Assembly (NCBI GenBank): GCA_036266155.1
Contig: DATANR010000057.1
Span: 1 to 28,955 of the forward strand
Length of the DNA: 28,955 nucleotides
DNA from: SIAJ01 sp036266155
Lineage (GTDB): Bacteria; Planctomycetota; Planctomycetia; Gemmatales; Gemmataceae
Direction of reading: 5' to 3'
The position numbers and the translations under genes were made by a program. The notes beneath the pieces were generated by a model. That model worked only from the letters and a program-made list of their open reading frames with translations. It was not told the DNA's origin and did not search any database. Shown one piece after another: positions 6,728 to 14,700 of the stretch. Each line of letters starts with the position of its first letter. Position 1 is the first letter of the stretch.

Positions 6728-6872
6728 CGGAGCCTCCGAAATAGGAAGGTGGAAGGTCGGGACCGCCATCGTCGAGCCAGACTTCGATTGCTTGCTCGCT
6801 CACCGTCTGAAGGACTTCATCTTGCGGGTCGCCAAACGGCGCACCGTCTCTGGGCCAGCTAACTCCTGGCAT
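6609..6872 (-). CDS. Small ORF overlapping the LysR gene
   Basis: 87 residues from an ATG at 6870-6872 with a strong Shine-Dalgarno (GGGAGGTG). The first 50 residues look protein-like (DEVLQTVSEQAIEVWLDDGG), while the part inside the LysR gene is biased in Arg, Pro and Ala and looks like an out-of-frame reading. The overlap with LysR is about 119 bases, unusually long. It may be a real small gene, or a leader whose translation feeds ribosomes to LysR. Moderate to low confidence. Confidence 0.42.
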   Translation of the reverse strand: MPGVSWPRDGAPFGDPQDEVLQTVSEQAIEVWLDDGGPDLPPSYFGGSDAENRRPVPVRGNRSGTFPPESRVPELGWDYQAAAAARG

Positions 6873-6940
6873 CGCACACCTCCCTCGGTTGATCCTCGGC
6901 CACCGGCACCGAGGGTATGCTGCGGCGATTTGGCCTGGTA

Positions 6941-8002
6941 TCAGTGGACGCCGGCAAGCGCTCGGGTCTCCGCTTGACCGTCGGCCGATGGCCGGGCGAG
7001 GAGGGCGCGGAGCAACCAGCAAGTCCGCCCGTGTTCCGCCGGGAGCCGGGCGTGCGACAAGATGACGGGGTCCTCACACCCAGCGTCTTCCAGCGCGTCA
7101 GCCAGAATTGGCATGTCGGCGTAGGACCGAGTCCGAGCAATACCTTCGGCGATCAGTCGCACTGTGCCGGCGTCCCAGAACAGCCACCCCGGATGAATCT
7201 CAGGAGGGGCAACAGGTTCACCGTCGGCCCCGTGGGGAGCCAGTTCCCCCGCCCGCCAGGCGGGGTCCCGGTGGCTTCGCAGGCGGTCAATCTGGTCCGT
7301 TAGGACTACGTGCAGGCGTTCGGACTGACCGGTGTTCAGGAGCCAGCGGAAGTAACGATACACCCCTTCATTGTGTTCCGCTGGCCGGTCCATCACCTCC
7401 GCCCCCCGGTCATAACCGGCCCGCCCGCTGAATACGACGTGCCCCAGATAGTAGCCGTCCGGCCTTACGTTCATCGGCCAGTCGGCGCTGAGCGGGCCCT
7501 CCCGCTCCCGGCCCCGGCGGCGTGCTGCCACGGAGGCCAAACCCAGGTCCGCACCGATTCGGTTACACTCCGCCGTGAACCGCGAGCCGTGCCCCTCGTA
7601 CCCATCGTCGCTAATCCCGAACCGTTCAATGCAGTGTTGGTGAACCATCAGGTGCAACAGGACATCGGAATGCAGCCGCTCCACACCCTCCGCCGGCCAC
7701 TGCGCTCGAAGGATTCGGTGGGCGGGGAGATCGGCCCTGACCAGCCGTTCTTGGACGATGAACCCGATCGTCGCCCCCCAACCGTTAACCGGCTGGGCAA
7801 CCGCGAACGCCCGCGGCGGGGTGGGGCCGGCCTGGAGTAGCGGCCGGCTGAGTGCCCCGCCAAAGTGAGCTGTGTTCAAGCGTCCGTGGGCGCTGTACAT
7901 CCAGGCCAGCCACCGTTGAAGCGCCGGGTGGGCGTGGTGTATACTGAAGTCGAAGAAGTTCGCCTTGTGAGCCTGGAGCGGTGTCAGGTTTAAATCTGCC
8001 AT
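6941..8002 (-). CDS. SprT-like protein with altered HExxH and a planctomycete-type C-terminal domain
   Basis: 353 residues from the ATG at 8002, which has GGGAG five bases upstream; a longer form from 8014 is less likely. Residues 15-160 resemble the SprT/Spartan zinc metalloprotease fold: VLLHLMVHQ (114-122) stands where the family has HExxH, and GHGSRFTAECNRIGADLG (137-154) supplies the third His. The catalytic Glu is replaced by Leu118, so zinc binding may remain but proteolysis is doubtful. The C-terminal 75 residues (PGWLFWDAGTVRLIAEGIAR, then PILADALEDAGCEDP) resemble a domain I associate with many Gemmata-type proteins. It may be the first gene of the minus-strand operon, or separate cargo. 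Confidence 0.7.
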   Translation of the reverse strand: MADLNLTPLQAHKANFFDFSIHHAHPALQRWLAWMYSAHGRLNTAHFGGALSRPLLQAGPTPPRAFAVAQPVNGWGATIGFIVQERLVRADLPAHRILRAQWPAEGVERLHSDVLLHLMVHQHCIERFGISDDGYEGHGSRFTAECNRIGADLGLASVAARRRGREREGPLSADWPMNVRPDGYYLGHVVFSGRAGYDRGAEVMDRPAEHNEGVYRYFRWLLNTGQSERLHVVLTDQIDRLRSHRDPAWRAGELAPHGADGEPVAPPEIHPGWLFWDAGTVRLIAEGIARTRSYADMPILADALEDAGCEDPVILSHARLPAEHGRTCWLLRALLARPSADGQAETRALAGVH

Positions 8003-8151
8003 AGAAGCTCCCATTCGCGCCGCCTACCACCGTTCGGATCGGACAATAGGTTGTTCGCCAGCGACTGTTCGTCAGCAAGACTGTCCAATGTCTTGCATGG
8101 ACTGATCATTGCAGGGTGAAACGGAATGTCACGATGTGCGCGGCGCGCACC

Positions 8152-8174
8152 CCCCTGCGCGAGGCGCACAGGGG
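8152..8174 (-). terminator. GC-rich hairpin after the 8189-8764 gene
   Basis: CCCCTG (8152-8157) pairs with CAGGGG (8169-8174), with CGC/GCG pairing inside and a two-base bulge. It lies just after the end of the minus-strand gene, where a terminator would be expected, but no T-run follows on that strand. Confidence 0.4.
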
Positions 8175-8188
8175 CGGCAGGCGAGGGA

Positions 8189-8764
8189 TCATCGCCCCCT
8201 AGCACTGGCCTGTTCGACTAGTAACCGGCCGTCGTTTTGGATGTTTTGGATTAAGAGACGTGCGGTCTCAGGGCTGTCGGCGAGCTTGAAGAGTTGGTAA
8301 CCCTCCTCCAGCGTTTTGAGTGCGGCTGCTCGTGAATCGCGACTCTCGTCGAGCCACTGCCGAGGGTTTGGGTTCGCTGTCTCAGGCCCACTAAAACTGC
8401 CGACCTTTTCATGCATCGCCCAAGCAAAGAGCGTCCGCTCTGCCGAAATAAGTTCATCCAATTTGAATAGGAAAGGGATTCTGTTGGGACGGTTGCGAGT
8501 CGGAGGATAAGAGTCAACGCCGAGATGAGGATTAAAGAATGACCCGAATCCGTCAGTCAAAAGCCCCTCATCGAATTCACGAGGAAATGCCTTTCGAAGT
8601 CGCTTGATTGAGAGCGAGTCACTTGGAAATTCGATCGAAGCAAACAACTCAACTGGCGAAGTGTTCAGCCTGCGGAATAATTCGTCGATGTAAGCGCTAT
8701 TTATGGGTTCTTCCGAACTTTGGGTCATAGGCACCATCGCAAAACATTTGTTAGTCTCATCCAT
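8189..8764 (-). CDS. Unrecognised cargo protein, second gene of an AT-richer pair
   Basis: 191 residues from the ATG at 8764. It has no membrane segment and no motif I recognise. A region rich in Phe, Pro and Asn (FGSFFNPHLGVDSYPPTRNR) lies in the middle and the C-terminal third is helical and charged. Alternative starts are TTG at 8791 and GTG at 8770, the latter with GAAGG nine bases upstream. It lies about 50 bases after the HEAT-repeat gene on the same strand and shares its AT-richer composition, so the two probably form one imported operon. Confidence 0.65.
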   Translation of the reverse strand: MDETNKCFAMVPMTQSSEEPINSAYIDELFRRLNTSPVELFASIEFPSDSLSIKRLRKAFPREFDEGLLTDGFGSFFNPHLGVDSYPPTRNRPNRIPFLFKLDELISAERTLFAWAMHEKVGSFSGPETANPNPRQWLDESRDSRAAALKTLEEGYQLFKLADSPETARLLIQNIQNDGRLLVEQASARGR

Positions 8765-8816
8765 CTGCACATAGTTTTGCCTTCGTGTCAAGACAAAGCC
8801 GAGATCGCAGGCACTA

Positions 8817-10016
8817 TTACTCTGTCTTTTCGATGGTGGGCAACAGACGACGAATTGTCAAGAAACGATCAACATAATGCCATGCTTTTCTAGCCTTGGG
8901 AGTCCATCGGCTGTAGGAGGTTTGGCCCTTTTTTCCACCGAACCCGAGACGCAGTTCCGGCTCGATTTCATCGGCGTCCCATGCTTCAGAATAGAACGGC
9001 TCCCGGTCGAACAATCCCTCTAAGTCTGCAAGACATCCATGGCGGATATAACCATTACTAAATCGAAGCTCAACTTCATTGAACCGGGGGTTTTGTTCAC
9101 GCAGTTTCATTATCAGATTTTCGTAGCCAAGGGCGTTTTTTGCGGAGTGAAGCGCCTCTCGATCCACCAACCCGATGCACCAAAACAATTGCAGGTGATT
9201 CAGATATTCTCCCAATTCAATTGTCGAGAACCAATCTACAATCTGACGGTCTTCAGCGCTCAGAATCGCGATGTTAGGATCGGCACTGACGTTATCTTGT
9301 GTAAAAACATCCGGATGAGACTTCGCTAAAATCTTTGTCGCCCGTGCTCTTACAAACCCGTTTGTACTTTCCATCCCCTTCGCCAGCCACGGAACCGACG
9401 CATCGCCCATTTTGTGAAGGGCGCTTGCGCAGACCTTACGCAAAATTTTGCTTTCCTTGCCCAATGCCTCAACCAATATGGGAGCGATCAACTCCACAGG
9501 CTTACCGATTCTGCTAAGGCAACAGATGGAAAGATGTTGAATGTTCGGGTAATTCGTATCCTTCGAAGCGATTATCAACGCACTAATAACCGATTCAAAA
9601 AGCGATGGAACGGTCAACTTCACCTGCTGAACAATTCTGGTCACAGTATGCGTCGCCGTATATCGAATGCAGTAATCTGTGTTATTCATCTCAGAGAAAA
9701 GCACAGGTATGGATTCTGTTACAGTAGCCGAGACTAGGTTGTTGAGCGCTTTCAATATCGGAGGTCCAGCCCAAAGGTCTTTCTCCCGCTGCGCTTTGAT
9801 CAGAATTGGAACTGCAACTTTCGGATTCGTCGTCCCGATGTGGCTTAAAGCAATCGCGGCACCTGCTCGCAGCCATGCTTCCGAATGCTCCAGCAAGGCC
9901 TCCAAACGAGGTATGGCGTCGTCGTCGGCTTGTTCGCGGACCATCTCAAGGGCGTCTGACTCCGCCCTCTGTTCTATGTCTAAATATTCGAGCAAATAAG
10001 GGCGCGTCGTCTCCAC
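8817..10016 (-). CDS. HEAT-repeat protein
   Basis: 399 residues from a GTG at 10014-10016 with a strong GGAGG six bases upstream. Residues 30-240 form five or six HEAT-like helical pairs (IPRLEALLEHSEAWLRAGAA, VPILIKAQ, ICCLSRIGKPVELIAPILVE, VCASALHKMGDASVPWLAKG), a scaffold for protein binding. The C-terminal 150 residues show no repeats and contain an aromatic, acidic segment (DREPFYSEAWDADEIEPELR). No enzyme motif is visible. Composition is visibly AT-richer than the flanks, which suggests later acquisition. Function unknown; a sensor or scaffold role is conjecture. Confidence 0.75.
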   Translation of the reverse strand: METTRPYLLEYLDIEQRAESDALEMVREQADDDAIPRLEALLEHSEAWLRAGAAIALSHIGTTNPKVAVPILIKAQREKDLWAGPPILKALNNLVSATVTESIPVLFSEMNNTDYCIRYTATHTVTRIVQQVKLTVPSLFESVISALIIASKDTNYPNIQHLSICCLSRIGKPVELIAPILVEALGKESKILRKVCASALHKMGDASVPWLAKGMESTNGFVRARATKILAKSHPDVFTQDNVSADPNIAILSAEDRQIVDWFSTIELGEYLNHLQLFWCIGLVDREALHSAKNALGYENLIMKLREQNPRFNEVELRFSNGYIRHGCLADLEGLFDREPFYSEAWDADEIEPELRLGFGGKKGQTSYSRWTPKARKAWHYVDRFLTIRRLLPTIEKTE

Positions 10017-10175
10017 TTTTGGCCTCCGAGAGGAGCCCAGGATCCTGTCTGATCGTCAGTTTATTCGACCGGTTTGCCGCTGGCGACTTTTGCCCCGGAT
10101 CGATGACTGGTCCCACGTCTTCGGCGATTCGCCGCGTTCCTGTCCGGGGAGCGTCTTCAAGACACTCTTGTTCTT

Positions 10176-10199
10176 GTGGGGAACCGATCGGTTCCCCAC
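10176..10199. promoter_or_regulatory. 24-base perfect palindrome upstream of the HEAT operon
   Basis: GTGGGGAACCGA (10176-10187) and its exact complement TCGGTTCCCCAC (10188-10199) form an uninterrupted palindrome. It lies 160 bases upstream of the HEAT gene and begins the leader side of ardC. A dimeric repressor site is the most likely role. A pyrimidine-rich stretch with TTTTT follows at 10200-10213, so a plus-strand terminator is the alternative. Confidence 0.55.
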
Positions 10200-10232
10200 C
10201 CCCTTCCCTTTTTCCGACCCAATCCAGGCGGT

Positions 10233-10293
10233 AGCAAGCATGCCGTCAGGTAAACATATCAGCATGTAAGCATGCTTGCTTGCAAACATGCCG
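10233..10293. repeat. Cluster of GCATG/GCTTGC motifs like those before parA
   Basis: The segment contains GCAAGCATG, CATGTAAGCA, AAGCATGCTT (a palindrome) and GCTTGCTTGC in about 60 bases. The 10-mer CATGTAAGCA (10263-10272) and the 9-mer GCAAGCATG also occur in the repeat region upstream of parA (24490-24499 and 24449-24457). It may be a second binding site for the partition protein. Confidence 0.5.
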
Positions 10294-10331
10294 GCTAAAT
10301 CCGGGTGAAGCCCCGAGCCAAGACAAAGGCA

Positions 10332-10521
10332 GGGGGTGAATCCCCCAAATTGTCAAGTATTCCCGCTGGCGTCCGGCGGGTCCCCTCCCTAGGCTCCGCA
10401 CTTCGCAAAGCCTCCGTTTGTGCGCCCAGGGAAACTACCCTCCCCGCCGGCCGTACTTGGACAATTTTCCCCCCTTTCAAGTGCTGCCTCCAGTCCGGTG
10501 ATCGCGCGCGATCAACCGGAC
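10332..10521 (+). other. Highly folded leader of the antirestriction gene
   Basis: AAATTGTCAAGTA (10347-10359) pairs with TACTTGGACAATTT (10454-10467) with one bulged G, enclosing about 95 bases with further stems (CCCGC/GCGGG, AGGCT/AGCCT). GGGGG (10332-10336) can pair with CCCCC at 10342-10346 or with the C-run after 10467, so two folds exclude each other. A second hairpin, GTCCGGT (10493-10499) with ACCGGAC (10515-10521), encloses the palindrome GATCGCGCGCGATC and lies 14 bases before the SD of ardC. It could be a regulatory RNA or a single-stranded-DNA promoter of a plasmid leading region. Confidence 0.5.
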
Positions 10522-10548
10522 AAATCAACTCAAACGGAGGACATGACC

Positions 10549-11469
10549 ATGACCAAGACTGCCGAGCGTACCGACCTCTACACCCGCATCACCGGCGACA
10601 TCGTCGCCCAACTGGAGAGCGGGGTCCGCCCGTGGCACCAGCCGTGGAACGCAGCCCATGCGGCCGGCGGAATCTCCCGGCCGCTCCGGTTCAACGGACA
10701 GCCGTATTCGGGCGTGAACGTGCTCGTCCTCTGGCTGACCGCCTTCCAGAAGGGGTACACCGCTCCGCTCTGGATCACGTTCAACCAGGCCAAGGAACTC
10801 GGCGGTTTCGTGAAGAAGGGCGAGAAAGGGGCAATGGTCGTCTACGCCAGCACCTTCGAGAAGAAGGAGACCGACCACACGACCGGCGAGGAACGGGCCG
10901 AGAAGATTCCCTTCCTGAAGGCCTACACCGTTTTCAACGCCGAGCAGACCGAAGGACTTCCGGGCCACTACTACGCCAGGGCCGCCGAGCCGAAGAACCT
11001 GGCCGAGAGGCTGGAGCAGGCCGAAAGCTTCTTCACGGCGACCGGAGCCGACACCCGCCACGGCGGGAACAAGGCCTTTTACTCGCCGTCTAGCGACTAC
11101 ATCCAGCTCCCGCCCTACGATTCCTTCGAGAACCGCGAGGCCTACTACGCCACGCGGGCCCACGAGTCGATTCACTGGACCATGCACGAGAAACGGCTTC
11201 ACCGTTCCTTTGAGTCGAAGCGATTTGGCGATAACGGCTACGCCGTCGAAGAGCTGGTCGCCGAGCTGGGGTCCGCCTTCCTGGCCGCCGATTTGGGGAT
11301 CACCCCGCAGGTCATGCCCGAACACGCGAGCTACCTCGCCGCCTGGCTGAAGGTCTTGAAGGCGGACAACAAGGCGATCTTTACGGCCGCCAGCCACGCG
11401 AGCAAGGCGGCCGAGTACCTGCACGGCTTCCAGCCGAAGCCGGCCGAGGCCCCGAGCGAGGCCGAGTAG
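10549..11469 (+). CDS. ardC: ArdC-like antirestriction protein
   Basis: 306 residues. The N-terminal domain (about 1-135; YTRITGDIVAQLESGVRPWH) is the ArdC ssDNA-binding domain (DUF1738), and the C-terminal domain is a zincin-like metallopeptidase with HESIH at 205-209 and a downstream EELVAELG giving the third ligand. In conjugative plasmids ArdC binds incoming single-stranded DNA and protects it from restriction. The ATG at 10549 has GGAGG eight bases upstream; an ATG two codons earlier is too close to it. It follows a long folded leader and ends in a strong terminator, so it is its own transcription unit. It supports a conjugative lifestyle for the element. Confidence 0.9.
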   Translation: MTKTAERTDLYTRITGDIVAQLESGVRPWHQPWNAAHAAGGISRPLRFNGQPYSGVNVLVLWLTAFQKGYTAPLWITFNQAKELGGFVKKGEKGAMVVYASTFEKKETDHTTGEERAEKIPFLKAYTVFNAEQTEGLPGHYYARAAEPKNLAERLEQAESFFTATGADTRHGGNKAFYSPSSDYIQLPPYDSFENREAYYATRAHESIHWTMHEKRLHRSFESKRFGDNGYAVEELVAELGSAFLAADLGITPQVMPEHASYLAAWLKVLKADNKAIFTAASHASKAAEYLHGFQPKPAEAPSEAE

Positions 11470-11491
11470 AAGGAAGGAGCCGAACCACGAG

Positions 11492-11520
11492 ACCCCGGCC
11501 GAACCTGGCCGGGGTTTTTT
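11492..11520 (+). terminator. Intrinsic terminator of ardC
   Basis: ACCCCGGCC (11492-11500) pairs with GGCCGGGGT (11507-11515) around a six-base loop, followed by a T-run through 11520. It lies 22 bases after the ardC stop. Confidence 0.9.
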
Positions 11521-11541
11521 CGTTTCGGGAATAGCCGCGGA

Positions 11542-11584
11542 ACGGCATCCTGCCGTAGGGTTCGGCGCGCATCCATGCGCGCCG
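11542..11584. terminator. Two further hairpins between ardC and tpsA
   Basis: ACGGCA/TGCCGT (11542-11556) and CGGCGCGCA/TGCGCGCCG (11563-11584), the latter followed by TTTT. With the ardC terminator they make three hairpins in a row, which would insulate tpsA from upstream transcription. Confidence 0.45.
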
Positions 11585-11643
11585 TTTTGGGACAGAGCGT
11601 TTCTCGACCGTGGCCAAAATGCAGTTTTCGCAAGTCTTTACCA

Positions 11644-11691
11644 GTTAACCATTTGTTAACCTTTCCATGATATTCTGATTAGTGATATAAT
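11644..11691 (+). promoter_or_regulatory. Promoter and putative operator of tpsA
   Basis: A perfect TATAAT (11686-11691) is preceded after 18 bases by TTTCCA (11662-11667, 4 of 6). Just upstream GTTAACC occurs twice, at 11644-11650 and 11655-11661, eleven bases apart and so on the same face of the helix. This fits an activator or repressor site. The ATG at 11715 has AGGGGG five bases upstream. Confidence 0.6.
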
Positions 11692-11714
11692 ATGGTCTGT
11701 CCCAGGGGGTTCTT

Positions 11715-14700
11715 ATGGTTCTAAAACGGCTCGTCGCATTTCTCGCAATCCTCGCGCTTCTCAGCAATCAAGTCCTCGCCAATCCGGTCGGCGGAACCGT
11801 CCTGTCGGGCAACGCGACCATCAGCACCAGCGGCAGTAAGCTGACCGTAAACCAGTCCTCGGACAAGGCCCTGATCGACTGGCGGAAGTTCGACATCGCA
11901 CCCGCCGAGACCACCCAGTTCAAGCAGCCGGCAAGCACCAGCCTGACGGTCAACCGGATAAACGACTCTGGGCCGAGCAAGATCGAGGGGAACCTCCAGG
12001 CGAACGGTAATCTTGTCCTGATTAACCAGAACGGGATCCTCTTCACCAAGGACAGCAAAATAGACGTGGCCGGCATCGTCGCAACGTCGAGCAACTTGAA
12101 CGAGACCCAGTTCAAGAACGGCAAGCTCGTCTTCGACAAGCCAGGCCAGGCGGACGCAAAAATCACCAACGAAGGGGCGATCACCACGAAAGACGCGGGG
12201 CTCGTCGGGCTCGTCGCACCGCAGGTCGAGAACCGCGGCATCATCCGTGCGAAATACGGCAAAGTGAACCTCGCGAGCGGCGACGCCTACACCCTGGACC
12301 TCGCCGGCGATGGGCTGATCCAGCTTGCCGTGACCGGGAAGGTAAAGGACCAGCTTGCCGGCAATTCCGGGCTGATCGAGGCCAAAGGCGGTGAAGTCTA
12401 CCTGACCGCGGCCGCAGCCAGGGACGTGGTCAGCAGCATGGTCGCGAACTCCGGGACCATCTCGGCGACAGCCGACGGCACGAAGACCGGCAAAGTCCGT
12501 CTCTTCGCCGAAGGATCGAACGCGGTTGAAGGCAACCAGGCCCAAGACAAAGGCAAAAAGCAGGGCGAGAGCTATGCCCTGAACAGCGGCACCATCGACG
12601 TCTCCGGCAAGGCGCCAGGAGAGAAAGGCGGCAAGGCGCGAGTCCTCGCCGACAATGTCGGGCTGCTGAATGGCAGCGTCATTGACGCCAGCGGCGACCA
12701 GGGAGGCGGTGATGTCCGCGTCGGCGGAAACTACCTCGGCACCGGCTACACGCCGGCCGCAAAGAACACGTTTGTCGATTCGGCGAGCCTAATCCAGAAC
12801 GACGCGATTACGAGCGGCGACGGCGGGAGGACCATCGTCTGGTCCGACGGCAATACCTATTTCTACGGCAGCATCTACGGCCGCGGCGGCAAACAAAGCG
12901 GCAATGGAGGATTCACCGAGACCTCGGGCCACGGCTACCTCGACGCCCAAGGGTTCATTGACCTGACGGCCCAGAATGACGCGGGCAACAAAGGGACCTA
13001 CCTTCTCGATCCGACCGATGTGACGATTTACGGAAATAGTTCGAGCGCTTTCAACAGCGCCATGACAGCATATTGGAGCTTCGATGAGGGAGCCGGAACA
13101 AATGCCGGCGATTCTACCGCAAACGGTAACACCGGAACTCTCGCGAATGGCCCGGCATGGTCAACCGATACAGCACCTACTCCCCAACAAAACTCTTATA
13201 GCCTGAGCTTTGACGGAAACGATGACAAGATTAACCTGGCTGGAACTGCAACAGGCAGCACATTTACATACTCTACATGGTTCAAACCGACAGCACAGTC
13301 GGATAGCTACGGTACTTTATTGGGGTCGGGATCTGCCGGATTCTGGTATCGTGGAACAGCGGCAGGCGCAAATGCCGGAAAAGTCACTTATTACTATAGC
13401 GGCGACCATCACACGACTGCGACCGCGGTCGATGGACAATGGAATTTATTCGTAGCCAGTGTGAACAGTGGTAGTGTCACGTTCTATCTAAATGGTGTTG
13501 CTGCTGGAACTTCAGCAAGTGGTGCCGCCTTCACAGGTATCGCGATCGGAGACGACTCGGGTTCAGAGACGTTTAAAGGTAAACTTGATGATATGCGGCT
13601 ATTCTCCGTTGCCTTAACGGCGAATGATGTCGCCGAACTATACGGCAGCCGATTCACCGTCGCCGGTATCCAGAAGATGTCCCAGACGGCGGATGTCTCG
13701 GTTCAAGCAAGTAATAACATTACGCTCGATTTCGGTGGCGACACTCTGACCACAACAGCCGGGCGCAACCTGACCTTAAACGCCGGAAATCAAATCACGA
13801 CGGCGTCCGCTGGGACTATCAACACGAGCCCAAGCGCTGGATCGGGAGGCAACATCTCACTGACCGGCACAAATGGAATCGTTCTGAACCACGCCTACAC
13901 AATGAACACCGGCGGTGGGAACCTTACTTTCAATAATCCGGTAACCCTTGGAGCCTCCCAAACCTGGAATGTTGGCAGTGGCACCCTGACCACGGCCGGG
14001 ACGGTCAATGGCGGCTATAACCTGACCGCGACCGCTGGCACCATGAGCTTCGGCGGACGGATCGGCGGGACTACGCCGCTTTCGGCAGTTTCCTTGACTT
14101 CGACCAATGCCCTCTCATTACCGACGATTAACGCGTCGAGTATCTCGGCCATCACGTCTGCCGGAACCATCACCGGTACGGGCGGCATCATCACCAGTGG
14201 CGGAGCCATCGACCTTTCGGCCAGCAGTGACCTCGACCTCTCCGGAGCCGGCATCGCCTCAAACAACGGCAACGTCACATTGGGCGGCCGCGACGTGACC
14301 TTAAACACGAGCGTCAACACCGGTACTGGCAACCTTACGGTGAACGCCAGTCGGGATATTTTCCTCACCAGCAACAACCTGACGAACGGCCTGGTCGGTT
14401 ACTGGAAATTCGACGAAGGCAGTGGGACAAGCGCGGCGGATACTTCAGGCCAGGGCCACACTGGCACTCTGACCAACGGCCCCACTTGGAGCAGCACGAC
14501 TCCATTCGGGACTGGCTATAGCCTAAGTTTCAATGGGACGAATAGTTTTGTTGATACTCCGAATGGCTTTAGCCCAATTAAGGGAGATGACACACATACG
14601 ATATCCCTTTGGTTTAATGTCCCAAGCAACCCAGGGATCGGGGTAATTCTCGACGCCTATCAAACCTCAAATGCCCTTGGAGGGTTCTTGGAGTTTAACG

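Noticed and set aside
10525..11424. Long minus-strand frame opposite ardC
   Set aside because: ardC on the plus strand has both family domains, an SD and a terminator. The opposite frame is a codon-bias shadow.
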